Assembly: GCF_000244915.1 (NCBI RefSeq)
Contig: NZ_CM001442.1
Span: 3,720,001 to 3,784,000 of the forward strand
DNA from: Bradyrhizobium sp. WSM471
GTDB lineage: Bacteria > Pseudomonadota > Alphaproteobacteria > Rhizobiales > Xanthobacteraceae
Direction: 5' to 3'
DNA: 64,000 nucleotides
Shown: positions 53,784 through 62,063 of the stretch, one piece after another
How positions within the stretch are numbered: the stretch's first letter is position 1
How the letters are laid out: each line of letters begins with the position of its first letter
Notes under the pieces: generated by a model
The model's input: only the letters and a program-made list of their open reading frames with translations
What the model was told of the DNA's origin: nothing
The model's database searches: none
Translations under genes and position numbers: made by a program

Positions 53784-55280
53784 ATGCGTTCAGTCGGACA
53801 TTTCATTGGTGGCAAAGAGGTCAAGGGCACCTCGGGCCGCACCGCCGACGTTTTCGAGCCGATGACCGGTGACGTCCAGGCCAAGGTGGCGCTGGCGTCC
53901 AAGGCCGAGGTTCGCGCCGCCGTGGAAAACGCCCGCGCCGCCCAGCCGGAATGGGCTGCGACCAACCCGCAGCGCCGCGCCCGCGTCATGATGAAGTTCG
54001 TCGAGCTGGTGCAGCGCGACTACGACAAGCTCGCCGAGCTGCTCGCCCGCGAGCATGGCAAGACCGTTCCTGACGCCAAGGGTGACATCCAGCGTGGCCT
54101 CGAAGTCGCGGAATTCGCCTGCGGCATCCCGCACCTGATGAAGGGCGAATACACCGAAGGCGCCGGCCCCGGCATCGACATCTACTCCATGCGCCAGGCG
54201 CTCGGCGTCGTCGCCGGCATCACGCCGTTCAATTTCCCGGCGATGATCCCGATGTGGAAGTTCGCTCCCGCGATTGCCTGCGGCAACGCCTTCATCCTGA
54301 AGCCGTCGGAGCGCGATCCCGGCGTGCCTATGATGCTCGCCGAGCTGATGATCGAGGCGGGCCTGCCGGCCGGCATCCTCAATGTCGTCAACGGCGACAA
54401 GGAAGCGGTCGACGCCATCCTCGACGATCCCGATATCAAGGCCGTCGGTTTCGTCGGCTCCACCCCGATCGCGCAATACATCTACGAGCGCGCAGCCCAG
54501 ACTGGCAAGCGCTGCCAGTGTTTTGGCGGGGCCAAGAACCACGCCATCATCATGCCCGATGCCGACATGGACCAGGCGGTCGACGCACTGATCGGCGCCG
54601 GCTACGGCTCGGCCGGCGAACGCTGCATGGCCGTGTCCGTCGCGGTCCCCGTCGGCAAGTCCACTGCCGACCGCTTGATGGAAAAGCTGGTCCCGCGCGT
54701 CGAGTCGCTCAAGATCGGCACCTCGATCGATCCGTCCGCCGATTACGGTCCGCTGGTGACGCGCGAGGCGGTCGAGAAGGTCAAGGGCTATATCGACATC
54801 GGCATCAAGGAAGGCGCGACGCTCGCCGTCGACGGCCGCGGCTTCAAGATGCAGGGCTACGAGAACGGCTTCTATCTCGGCGGTTCGCTGTTCGACAACG
54901 TCACCAAGGACATGCGGATCTACAAGGAAGAGATCTTTGGTCCCGTGCTCTCGGTCGTGCGTGCGCACGATTACAAGGAAGCGCTGGCGCTGCCGTCGGA
55001 GCATGATTACGGCAACGGCGTTGCGATCTTCACCCGCGACGGCGATGCCGCGCGCGACTTCGCGGCCAAAGTCAACGTCGGCATGGTCGGCATCAACGTG
55101 CCGATCCCGGTGCCGATCGCCTATTACACCTTCGGTGGTTGGAAGAAGTCGGGCTTCGGCGATCTCAACCAGCACGGCCCGGATTCGGTCCGCTTCTACA
55201 CCAAGACCAAGACGGTGACCTCGCGCTGGCCGTCCGGCGTCAAGGAAGGCGCGGAGTTCTCGATCCCGCTGATGAAGTGA
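53784..55280 (+). CDS. mmsA: methylmalonate-semialdehyde dehydrogenase (CoA-acylating)
   Basis: A 498-residue aldehyde dehydrogenase. The catalytic cysteine is in SAGERCMAVSVAV, and the N-terminal HFIGGKEVKGTSGRTADVF and GITPFNFPAMIPMW blocks are those of MmsA/IolA. It converts methylmalonate semialdehyde to propionyl-CoA in valine catabolism. AAGGAGACC precedes ATG at 53784. It is the first gene of a four-gene operon with acyl-CoA dehydrogenase, 3-hydroxyisobutyryl-CoA hydrolase and mmsB. Confidence 0.95.
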   Translation: MRSVGHFIGGKEVKGTSGRTADVFEPMTGDVQAKVALASKAEVRAAVENARAAQPEWAATNPQRRARVMMKFVELVQRDYDKLAELLAREHGKTVPDAKGDIQRGLEVAEFACGIPHLMKGEYTEGAGPGIDIYSMRQALGVVAGITPFNFPAMIPMWKFAPAIACGNAFILKPSERDPGVPMMLAELMIEAGLPAGILNVVNGDKEAVDAILDDPDIKAVGFVGSTPIAQYIYERAAQTGKRCQCFGGAKNHAIIMPDADMDQAVDALIGAGYGSAGERCMAVSVAVPVGKSTADRLMEKLVPRVESLKIGTSIDPSADYGPLVTREAVEKVKGYIDIGIKEGATLAVDGRGFKMQGYENGFYLGGSLFDNVTKDMRIYKEEIFGPVLSVVRAHDYKEALALPSEHDYGNGVAIFTRDGDAARDFAAKVNVGMVGINVPIPVPIAYYTFGGWKKSGFGDLNQHGPDSVRFYTKTKTVTSRWPSGVKEGAEFSIPLMK

Positions 55281-55291
55281 TCCCCTCGGCC

Positions 55292-55376
55292 GTCATTGCG
55301 AGGAGCGCAGCGACGAAGCAATCCAGCATCTTTCCGCGGAGGCGGTCTGGATTGCTTCGCTTCGCTCGCAATGACG
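55292..55376. repeat. intra-operon palindromic repeat, family B
   Basis: CGTCATTGCGAG ... GCAATCCAG at the left is matched by CTGGATTGC ... CTCGCAATGACG at the right. It lies in the 117-base gap between mmsA and the acyl-CoA dehydrogenase gene, so a long hairpin would form inside the operon mRNA. Confidence 0.75.
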
Positions 55377-55397
55377 AGTAAAAATGAGCAGCCCATC

Positions 55398-56543
55398 ATG
55401 CAGTTCGCTCTGAACGAGGATCAGATCGCGGTTCGCGACATGGCGTTGGCGTTTGCGGCGGAAAGGATCGCGCCGCACGCGCTGCGCTGGGACGAGGAGA
55501 AACATTTTCCCGTCGAGGTCATGCGCGAGGCCGCCACGCTCGGGATGGGCGGCATCTACATCCGCGAGGATGTCGGCGGCTCCGCCATGACGCGGTTCGA
55601 CGCGGCGCTGATCTTCGAGGCGCTGGCGACAGGCTGTCCGACCACCTCGGCCTTCATCTCCATCCACAACATGGCGTCCTGGATGATCGATGCCTACGGC
55701 AGCGACACCCAACGCCACACATGGTTGCCCAAGCTCTGCACCATGGAGCTGATTGCGAGCTACTGCCTGACGGAGCCCGGCGCCGGTTCAGACGCGGCAG
55801 CGCTCCGCACCCGTGCCATGCGCGAGGGCGATCATTACGTCCTCAACGGTCAGAAGCAGTTCATCTCCGGTGCCGGCGGCACTGATCTCTTGGTGGCGAT
55901 GGTCCGCACCGGCGGCGATGGCCCGGGCGGTATCTCGACGCTTGTGATCGACGGCAAGACGCCGGGCGTCTCGTTCGGCGCCAACGAGCGCAAGATGGGC
56001 TGGAACGCGCAGCCGACCCGCGCCGTGATCTTCGAGAACGCCCGCGTGCCGGTTGCCAACCGGCTGAGCGAGGAGGGCGTCGGCTTCAAGATCGCGATGG
56101 CGGGCCTCGACGGCGGGCGCCTCAACATCACGGCCTGCTCGCTCGGCGGCGCGAAGACCGCGCTCGACAAGGCGCGCGCCTACATGAAGGAGCGCAAGGC
56201 GTTTGGAAAACGTCTCGACGAATTCCAGGCGTTGCAATTCAAGCTTGCCGACATGGCGATCGAGCTCGAGGCCGCGCGCACCTTCCTATGGCGCGCCGCC
56301 GCCGCGCTGGATCGCAAGGATCCGGATGCCACCATGCTCTGTGCGATGGCCAAGCGTTTCGGCACCGATGTCGGCTTCGAGGTCGCCAACCAGGCGCTCC
56401 AGCTTCATGGCGGCTACGGCTATCTCAGCGAATATGGCATTGAGAAGATCGTGCGCGATTTGCGCGTGCACCAGATCCTCGAAGGCACCAATGAAATCAT
56501 GCGGCTGATCGTGGCGCGCAAATTGATCGAGGGCGCGCGATGA
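55398..56543 (+). CDS. acyl-CoA dehydrogenase, probably isobutyryl-CoA dehydrogenase
   Basis: A 381-residue FAD-dependent acyl-CoA dehydrogenase. Motifs are YCLTEPGAGSDAAALRT (FAD/substrate), the late HGGYGYLSEYGIEKIVRDLRVHQILEGTNEI (split), and the catalytic glutamate region LEGTNE. Its place between mmsA and the 3-hydroxyisobutyryl-CoA hydrolase gene indicates oxidation of isobutyryl-CoA to methacrylyl-CoA. ATG at 55398 is chosen; an ATG nine codons earlier lies in the repeat. Confidence 0.92.
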   Translation: MQFALNEDQIAVRDMALAFAAERIAPHALRWDEEKHFPVEVMREAATLGMGGIYIREDVGGSAMTRFDAALIFEALATGCPTTSAFISIHNMASWMIDAYGSDTQRHTWLPKLCTMELIASYCLTEPGAGSDAAALRTRAMREGDHYVLNGQKQFISGAGGTDLLVAMVRTGGDGPGGISTLVIDGKTPGVSFGANERKMGWNAQPTRAVIFENARVPVANRLSEEGVGFKIAMAGLDGGRLNITACSLGGAKTALDKARAYMKERKAFGKRLDEFQALQFKLADMAIELEAARTFLWRAAAALDRKDPDATMLCAMAKRFGTDVGFEVANQALQLHGGYGYLSEYGIEKIVRDLRVHQILEGTNEIMRLIVARKLIEGAR

Positions 56544-57607
56544 GTGGAGCGCAGGAGGGCGACCTGGTCGCGCGGGTCGAGGGCGCGGCCGGCATTGTCA
56601 GGCTCAACCGTCCGAAGGCAATCAATGCGGTGACGCTGGAGATGTTTCGCGACATCGACAAGGCGCTCGACCGCTTCGAAGCCGACCCCGCCATTGCCGT
56701 GATCGTGCTGGAAGGTGCCGGCGAGCGCGGCCTGTGTGCCGGCGGCGACATTCGTGCGCTCTGGGAGAGCTCGAAGGTCGACGGTGACCTCGGCAAGATC
56801 CTGTGGCGGGAAGAGTACATCCTCAATGCCCGGATCAAGAAATTCCCAAAACCCTATGTCGCCTTCATGGACGGCATCGTGATGGGGGGCGGCGTCGGAC
56901 TCTCGGCCCATGCGAGCCATCGAATCGTGACCGACCGCACCAGGCTCGCGATGCCCGAGGTCGGGCTCGGTTTCTTTCCCGACGTCGGCGGCACCTGGCT
57001 GTTGTCACGCTCGCCGGGCGAGATCGGCACTTATTTCGGCCTGACTGGCCAGACCATGAACGGCCCCGATGCGATCCACGCGAGGTTTGCCGACGCGGTG
57101 GTGCCGGCGGCCAAATGGCCGGAGTTGCGCGACGCGCTGACCAAGGTTCGCCTGGGCATCACCGCGGCCGATGTCAGCAAGCTCATCAAAGGTTTTGCGA
57201 CGGGGGAGACCGTGGGGCCGGTCGCCGCAAGGGAGCCGGCGATCGACGCACTGTTCGGCTTCGACCGCATGGAAGACATCTTTGCCGCGCTCAAGCGTGA
57301 CGGTTCCGAGTTCGCGCTCACGACATTGAAGACGCTCAACGAAAAATCGCCGCGCGGCATGGTGGTGACGCTCAAGTTGCTGCGGCTCGCGCGCACCGCG
57401 TCCAGCCTGGAAGAATGCCTGGTGCGCGAATATCGCGCTGCGCTGGAAGTCTTCCACAGCGACGACTTTCGCGAAGGCGTGCGTGCCGCCGTGATCGACA
57501 AGGACCGCAATCCGACCTGGTCGCCGTCGCGGATCGAGGACGTCACGCCGGACATGCTCGCGCAGTATCTCGCCGAGATCGGCGCCGACGAACTGAAGTT
57601 CAATTAA
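56540..57607 (+). CDS. 3-hydroxyisobutyryl-CoA hydrolase (crotonase family)
   Basis: A 355-residue HIBCH-type crotonase, longer than simple hydratases. Blocks RGLCAGGDIRALWESS and MPEVGLGFFPDVGGTW carry the oxyanion hole and catalytic Glu/Asp, as in 3-hydroxyisobutyryl-CoA hydrolases. It releases 3-hydroxyisobutyrate from its CoA ester in valine breakdown. Its ATG overlaps the dehydrogenase stop codon (ATGA). Confidence 0.92.
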   Translation: MSGAQEGDLVARVEGAAGIVRLNRPKAINAVTLEMFRDIDKALDRFEADPAIAVIVLEGAGERGLCAGGDIRALWESSKVDGDLGKILWREEYILNARIKKFPKPYVAFMDGIVMGGGVGLSAHASHRIVTDRTRLAMPEVGLGFFPDVGGTWLLSRSPGEIGTYFGLTGQTMNGPDAIHARFADAVVPAAKWPELRDALTKVRLGITAADVSKLIKGFATGETVGPVAAREPAIDALFGFDRMEDIFAALKRDGSEFALTTLKTLNEKSPRGMVVTLKLLRLARTASSLEECLVREYRAALEVFHSDDFREGVRAAVIDKDRNPTWSPSRIEDVTPDMLAQYLAEIGADELKFN

Positions 57608-57635
57608 CAACGTCTTTGAAGCGGAGGAAACCAAG

Positions 57636-58523
57636 ATGGCCACGATCGCATTCATCGGTCTCGGCAACATGGGCGGTCCAATGGCCGCCAATCTGGTCAA
57701 GGCCGGCCACAAGGTCGTCGCTTTCGACCTCGCCGAGGCCTCCCGCAACCAGGCCAAGGCCGACGGTGCCGGCATCGCCGAGAGCGCGGCGGGCGCCGTG
57801 AAAGGCGCCGATGTGGTCGTCACCATGCTGCCGGCCGGCAAGCATGTGCTCGGCGTGTGGGGCGAGGTCGTTCCTGTGATGACCAAGGGCGCGTTGATCA
57901 TCGACTCCTCCACCATCGACGTCGAGAGCGCGCGCCAGGCGCATGCGCTGGCGGCCAAGCACGGGGTGCTTTCGGTCGACGCGCCGGTCTCCGGCGGCAC
58001 CGGCGGCGCCAAGGGTGCGACGCTCACCTTCATGTGCGGCGGCGAGGACAACGCGTTCGCAGCGGCAAAGCCCGTGCTGGAGAACATGGGCAAGAAGATC
58101 GTGCATTGCGGCGGTGCCGGCGCGGGCCAAGCGGCAAAGATCTGCAACAACATGATCCTCGGCATTTCCATGATCGCCGTGAGCGAGGCGTTCGCGCTGG
58201 CCGAGAAGCTCGGGCTCTCGCACCAGGCGCTGTTCGACGTCGCCTCGACCTCGTCGGGCCAGTGCTGGTCGCTGACCACCTATTGCCCGGTGCCCGGGCC
58301 ATTGCCGACCTCGCCCGCCAACAACGACTACAAGCCGGGCTTTGCCTCGGCGCTGATGGTGAAGGATCTGACGCTGGCGCAGGACGCCGCCAAGGCCGCG
58401 GGCGCGGCGACGCCGCTCGGCAAGCATGCGCAGGAAATCTATCAGTCATTCGACGCAGCCGGCCACGGCGGGGTGGATTTTTCCGGAATTATCAAGCACG
58501 TTCGCAGCCTCGCTGAGAAATAG
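57636..58523 (+). CDS. mmsB: 3-hydroxyisobutyrate dehydrogenase
   Basis: A 295-residue beta-hydroxyacid dehydrogenase. The NAD motif GLGNMGGPMAANL is at the N-terminus, the substrate motif APVSGGTGGAKGATLTFMCGG (split) near 120, and the catalytic lysine in AAKICNNMILG near 170. It oxidises 3-hydroxyisobutyrate to methylmalonate semialdehyde, the MmsA substrate. GCGGAGGAAACC precedes the ATG. It closes the valine operon. Confidence 0.95.
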   Translation: MATIAFIGLGNMGGPMAANLVKAGHKVVAFDLAEASRNQAKADGAGIAESAAGAVKGADVVVTMLPAGKHVLGVWGEVVPVMTKGALIIDSSTIDVESARQAHALAAKHGVLSVDAPVSGGTGGAKGATLTFMCGGEDNAFAAAKPVLENMGKKIVHCGGAGAGQAAKICNNMILGISMIAVSEAFALAEKLGLSHQALFDVASTSSGQCWSLTTYCPVPGPLPTSPANNDYKPGFASALMVKDLTLAQDAAKAAGAATPLGKHAQEIYQSFDAAGHGGVDFSGIIKHVRSLAEK

Positions 58524-58536
58524 CGATGCTTTGCTC

Positions 58537-58625
58537 GTAGCCGGGATGGAGCGAAGAGAAATCCGGGACAGCCGCTTCCAATTGCCTAGCTGGCCCCGGA
58601 TTGCGCTTCGCTCCATCCGGGCTAC
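58537..58625. repeat. intergenic palindromic repeat, family A copy 3
   Basis: GTAGCCGGGATGGAGCGAAG pairs with CTTCGCTCCATCCGGGCTAC, and inner AATCCGGG with CCCGGATT. It is the same family as 7479-7552 and 22300-22385, and lies right after mmsB, where it may end or stabilise the operon message. Confidence 0.8.
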
Positions 58626-58655
58626 GCTCGAAGGTCAATTCGACGGGCTCTCACC

Positions 58656-60374
58656 ATGACGACATTTCAGGAAGCGCGCGCGTTTCTACTTCATAACCGC
58701 ACGGACTACGAGACAGCGGTCAAGGGCTTCCGCTGGCCCGATCCGGTTCCCTTCAACTGGGCGCTCGACTGGTTCGACGCCGAGCTGGCGGCGAATGCGG
58801 ACAGCAAGGATCGTCCTGCGCTCTGGATCGTCGATGCCGCGCAGGACCGGCAGACCAAGCTCTCGTTCGCGGCGTTGTCGCGCCGCTCCAACCAGGTCGC
58901 GAATTTCCTCCGTGCGCAAGGCTTGAGGCGCGGCGATCATCTCCTGCTGCTGCTCGGCAATGTCGTTCCGCTGTGGGAGACAATGCTGGCGGCGATCAAG
59001 CTTGGCGTCGTCGTGATTCCCGCAACGACGCTGCTCACCGCCGACGAGCTCCACGACCGGCTCGATCGCGGCAAGGCGAAGGCGGTGGTGGCAGCGCAGG
59101 ACCAGGTTGCGAAGTTCGCAAGCCTTGGCGCCGACAATATCGTCCGCATTGTCGTGGGCGAGGCTTCCGATGGCTGGCTTTCCTATGATGAGGCGGCAAA
59201 GGCGGCGGAGAGCTTTGCAGCCGACGGCCCGACCAACGCCGATGACCCCATGCTGCTCTATTTCACCTCGGGCACAACCGCAAAGCCGAAGCTGGTGCGG
59301 CACAGCCAGCGCAGTTACCCCGTCGGCCATCTCTCGACCATGTACTGGATCGGGTTGAAGCCCGGCGACGTCCATCTCAACATCTCCTCGCCCGGCTGGG
59401 CCAAGCACGCCTGGAGCTGCTTCTTCGCGCCGTGGAACGCGGGCGCGACCGTGTTCGTGCTCAACCAGCCGCGCTTCGACGCCAAGGGCCTGCTTGCCAC
59501 CATCGGCCGCTGCGGCGTCACCACGCTGTGCGCGCCGCCGACGGTGTGGCGGCTGTTCATCCAGGAGAACCTGTCGTCATTCAAGGTGGCCTTGCGCGAG
59601 GTCTGCGGCGCGGGCGAGCCGCTCAATCCGGAAGTGATCGACCAGGTGCAGGCCGCCTGGGGCCTCACCATCCGCGATGGTTACGGGCAGACGGAAACGA
59701 CAGCGCTCGCCGGCAACTCGCCGGGGCAAAAGATCAAGATCGGCTCGATGGGCCGGCCGCTGCCGGGCTATCGCGTGCAGGTCAGCGACGCCGATGGTCA
59801 TCCGGCCAAGGAGGGCGAGGTGGCTCTGGTGCTCGGCGAAAACCGCCCCGCCGGCCTGATGCAGGGCTATCAAGGCGACAACGGTGAACTGTCCGGGGCC
59901 GAAGGCGAGCTTTATCGCAGCGGCGACGTCGTGTTCGAGGACGATGATGGCTATCTCACCTTCGTCGGCCGCTCCGACGACGTGTTCAAATCCTCCGACT
60001 ATCGCATCAGCCCGTTCGAACTCGAGAGCGTGTTGCTCGAGCACGAGCTCGTCGCGGAAGCCGCCGTGGTGCCGAGCCCGGATCCGATCCGGCTGGCGAT
60101 TCCCAAGGCCTTCGTGCTGCTGACATCCGGCGCGGAGCGCTCGCCGGAAACCGCGCTCTCCATCTTCAGGCATCTGCACGCGCGCCTGGCGCCGTTCAAG
60201 CGCATCCGCCGCCTCGAGATCGTGACGGAGCTGCCGAAGACAATCTCGGGAAAGATCCGCCGCGTTCAGCTCAGACGTCTCGAGCGCGACGACGACCGCA
60301 ACGATCCCCTGCGCGGTCGGGAATTCCGCGAAGAGGATTTTCCGGAACTGCCGAAAACACGGAGCGAGACCTAA
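58656..60374 (+). CDS. AMP-dependent acyl-CoA synthetase
   Basis: A 572-residue adenylate-forming ligase. Motifs: YFTSGTTAKPKLVRH (AMP-binding), RDGYGQTETTA, YRSGDVV, GRSDDVFKSSDYRISPFE, and the catalytic lysine in PKTISGKIRR. Length and style fit medium-chain/short-chain acyl-CoA synthetases. It leads a set with a MaoC hydratase (starting 1 base after its stop) and, after a repeat, an SDR dehydrogenase, suggesting activation and beta-oxidation of an organic acid. Confidence 0.9.
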   Translation: MTTFQEARAFLLHNRTDYETAVKGFRWPDPVPFNWALDWFDAELAANADSKDRPALWIVDAAQDRQTKLSFAALSRRSNQVANFLRAQGLRRGDHLLLLLGNVVPLWETMLAAIKLGVVVIPATTLLTADELHDRLDRGKAKAVVAAQDQVAKFASLGADNIVRIVVGEASDGWLSYDEAAKAAESFAADGPTNADDPMLLYFTSGTTAKPKLVRHSQRSYPVGHLSTMYWIGLKPGDVHLNISSPGWAKHAWSCFFAPWNAGATVFVLNQPRFDAKGLLATIGRCGVTTLCAPPTVWRLFIQENLSSFKVALREVCGAGEPLNPEVIDQVQAAWGLTIRDGYGQTETTALAGNSPGQKIKIGSMGRPLPGYRVQVSDADGHPAKEGEVALVLGENRPAGLMQGYQGDNGELSGAEGELYRSGDVVFEDDDGYLTFVGRSDDVFKSSDYRISPFELESVLLEHELVAEAAVVPSPDPIRLAIPKAFVLLTSGAERSPETALSIFRHLHARLAPFKRIRRLEIVTELPKTISGKIRRVQLRRLERDDDRNDPLRGREFREEDFPELPKTRSET

Positions 60375-60854
60375 GTGAACGAAGTCTGGAAGAAGCCGCC
60401 GATTTCCTTGGACGCCTATCAGGCCATGGTCGGCAAGGAGATCGGGGTGTCGTCGTGGCACCTGGTCGATCAGCCCCGCATCGACACCTATGCCGACGTG
60501 ATCGAGGATCACCAGTTCATTCACGTCGACCCGGAGCGTGCGAAGAAGGAGACGGCGTTCGGCACCACCATCGCGCACGGTTTCCTCACGATGTCGCTGC
60601 TGTCGATCATGTCGTACGAGGTGATGCCCGTCATCGCGGGCACCACGATGGGCGTCAATTACGGTTTCGACAAGTTGCGTTTCATCTCGCCGGTGCGCTC
60701 GGGAAAACGCGTTCGCGGTCGTTTCGTGCTGGCGGAAGCGAAGCTGCGCAAGCCGAATGAATTGCAGTCGCGCACCAACGTCACCGTGGAGATCGAAGGT
60801 GAGGACAAGCCCGCGCTGGTCGCGGAGTGGCTGGGGTTGATCTATTTCGCCTGA
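60375..60854 (+). CDS. MaoC-family (R)-specific enoyl-CoA hydratase
   Basis: A 159-residue MaoC/hotdog hydratase. The catalytic motif DxxxxH is visible in EDHQFIHVDPERAKK, followed by FGTTIAHGFLTMSL. It adds water to a trans-enoyl-CoA to give an (R)-3-hydroxyacyl-CoA. The start is GTG at 60375, directly behind the TAA of the synthetase gene, so translation is coupled. Confidence 0.9.
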   Translation: MNEVWKKPPISLDAYQAMVGKEIGVSSWHLVDQPRIDTYADVIEDHQFIHVDPERAKKETAFGTTIAHGFLTMSLLSIMSYEVMPVIAGTTMGVNYGFDKLRFISPVRSGKRVRGRFVLAEAKLRKPNELQSRTNVTVEIEGEDKPALVAEWLGLIYFA

Positions 60855-60926
60855 GGCGAGCCGTTCCTGCCGGACTTGACCCGGCAACCCATCGCTGCTC
60901 AAAAGCCGTTCAAATCGCGCTCGGTG

Positions 60927-61133
60927 CACCCTCTCCCCTTGCGGGAGAGGGTGGCGAAATCGAGCGGAGCGAGATGAAGCCGGGTGAGGGGTATCTTTCC
61001 ACACGCTCATCTGCCGAGACAGACCCCTCATCCGGCGCCGTAGCCAACGCTACGCGTTGGCGTTTTAACTAGGAACGGCGGCCGTTGGCCGCCTATGCCA
61101 CCTTCTCCCAGAAGGGGAGAAAGGAAGACAGCA
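60927..61133. repeat. intergenic repeat-like region, family D
   Basis: A CCTCTCCC/GGGAGAGG hairpin (60929-60951), GGGTGAGGGGT near 60990, its complement ACCCCTCATCCGG near 61023, and CTTCTCCC/GGGGAGAAGG-like arms at the end. It fills the 291-base gap between the MaoC and SDR genes; I see no gene in it. Confidence 0.6.
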
Positions 61134-61145
61134 CAAGGAAGCACA

Positions 61146-62063
61146 ATGGCAATCAGGTTCGACGGACGCGTCGCCATCGTCACCGGCGCGGGGAATGGTC
61201 TGGGGCGCGCGCATGCGCTGGGATTGGCCAGCCGTGGCGCCAAAGTGGTCGTCAACGATTTCGGTGGCGCGCGCGACGGCAGCGGCGGCTCGCTCTCGCC
61301 GGCGGAAGCCGTGGTCGAGGAGATCCGCAAGGCCGGTGGCATCGCCATGGCCGACGGCGCCGACGTCTCCAATTTCGAGCAGGTCACCGCGATGGTCGAG
61401 CGCGCCACCAAGGAATGGGGCAGCGTCGATCTCTTGTGTGCCAATGCCGGCATTTTGCGCGACAAGTCGTTCGGCAAGATGGAAGCGGCCGATTTCCAGA
61501 AGGTGCTCGACGTGCACCTCGTCGGCACCTTCTATTGCTGCAAGGCGGCCTGGGCCGGCATGCGCGATCGCAACTACGGCCGCATCGTGCTGACGACGTC
61601 GTCCTCCGGCCTCTACGGCAATTTCGGCCAGGCCAATTACGGAGCAGCCAAGTCCGGCATGGTCGGCCTGATGAACGTGCTGGCGGAAGAGGGCCGCAAG
61701 TCCGACATCCGCGTCAACATTATCTCGCCGACGGCAGCAACCCGCATGACGGAAGAGTTGCTGCCGCCGCAGGCGCTGCAGTTGATGAAGCCGAACGCGA
61801 TCACGCCAGCGGTCGAGTACATGCTGAGCGAGGATGCGCCGACCCGCACCATCATGGGCGCTGGCGCCGGCTCGTTCGCGGTGATCAAGATCGTCGAGAG
61901 CGAAGGCATCAACCTGCCGGAGTCCGAGTGGACCCCGGATGCGGTCGCGGAGCATTTCGCAGAGATCAGCGACATGTCGAAGGCGAAGGCGCTGCAGGGG
62001 GCGTTCGAGCAGACGCAGAAATACGTGGCGCAGGCCGCCGCGCGTGCCGGGGTAAAGCTCTGA
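61146..62063 (+). CDS. SDR-family 3-hydroxyacyl-CoA dehydrogenase (MFE-2/HSD17B4-like)
   Basis: A 305-residue SDR. The cofactor loop TGAGNGLGRAHAL, the inserted VVNDFGGARDGSGGS, and catalytic NYGAAKSGM match the dehydrogenase domain of peroxisomal multifunctional enzyme 2, which acts on (R)-3-hydroxyacyl-CoA. That stereochemistry suits the MaoC hydratase upstream. GGAAGC precedes ATG at 61146. Its stop codon overlaps the next gene by 4 bases. Confidence 0.9.
   Translation: MAIRFDGRVAIVTGAGNGLGRAHALGLASRGAKVVVNDFGGARDGSGGSLSPAEAVVEEIRKAGGIAMADGADVSNFEQVTAMVERATKEWGSVDLLCANAGILRDKSFGKMEAADFQKVLDVHLVGTFYCCKAAWAGMRDRNYGRIVLTTSSSGLYGNFGQANYGAAKSGMVGLMNVLAEEGRKSDIRVNIISPTAATRMTEELLPPQALQLMKPNAITPAVEYMLSEDAPTRTIMGAGAGSFAVIKIVESEGINLPESEWTPDAVAEHFAEISDMSKAKALQGAFEQTQKYVAQAAARAGVKL

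Noticed and set aside
53790..55175. A 461-codon minus-strand open frame opposite mmsA
   Set aside because: Antisense shadow; mmsA has intact catalytic motifs and a ribosome site.
61085..62059. Upstream part of the long frame that includes the flavoprotein
   Set aside because: It overlaps the SDR gene in another frame and has shadow-type composition; only the part from about 62060 matches the flavoprotein family.
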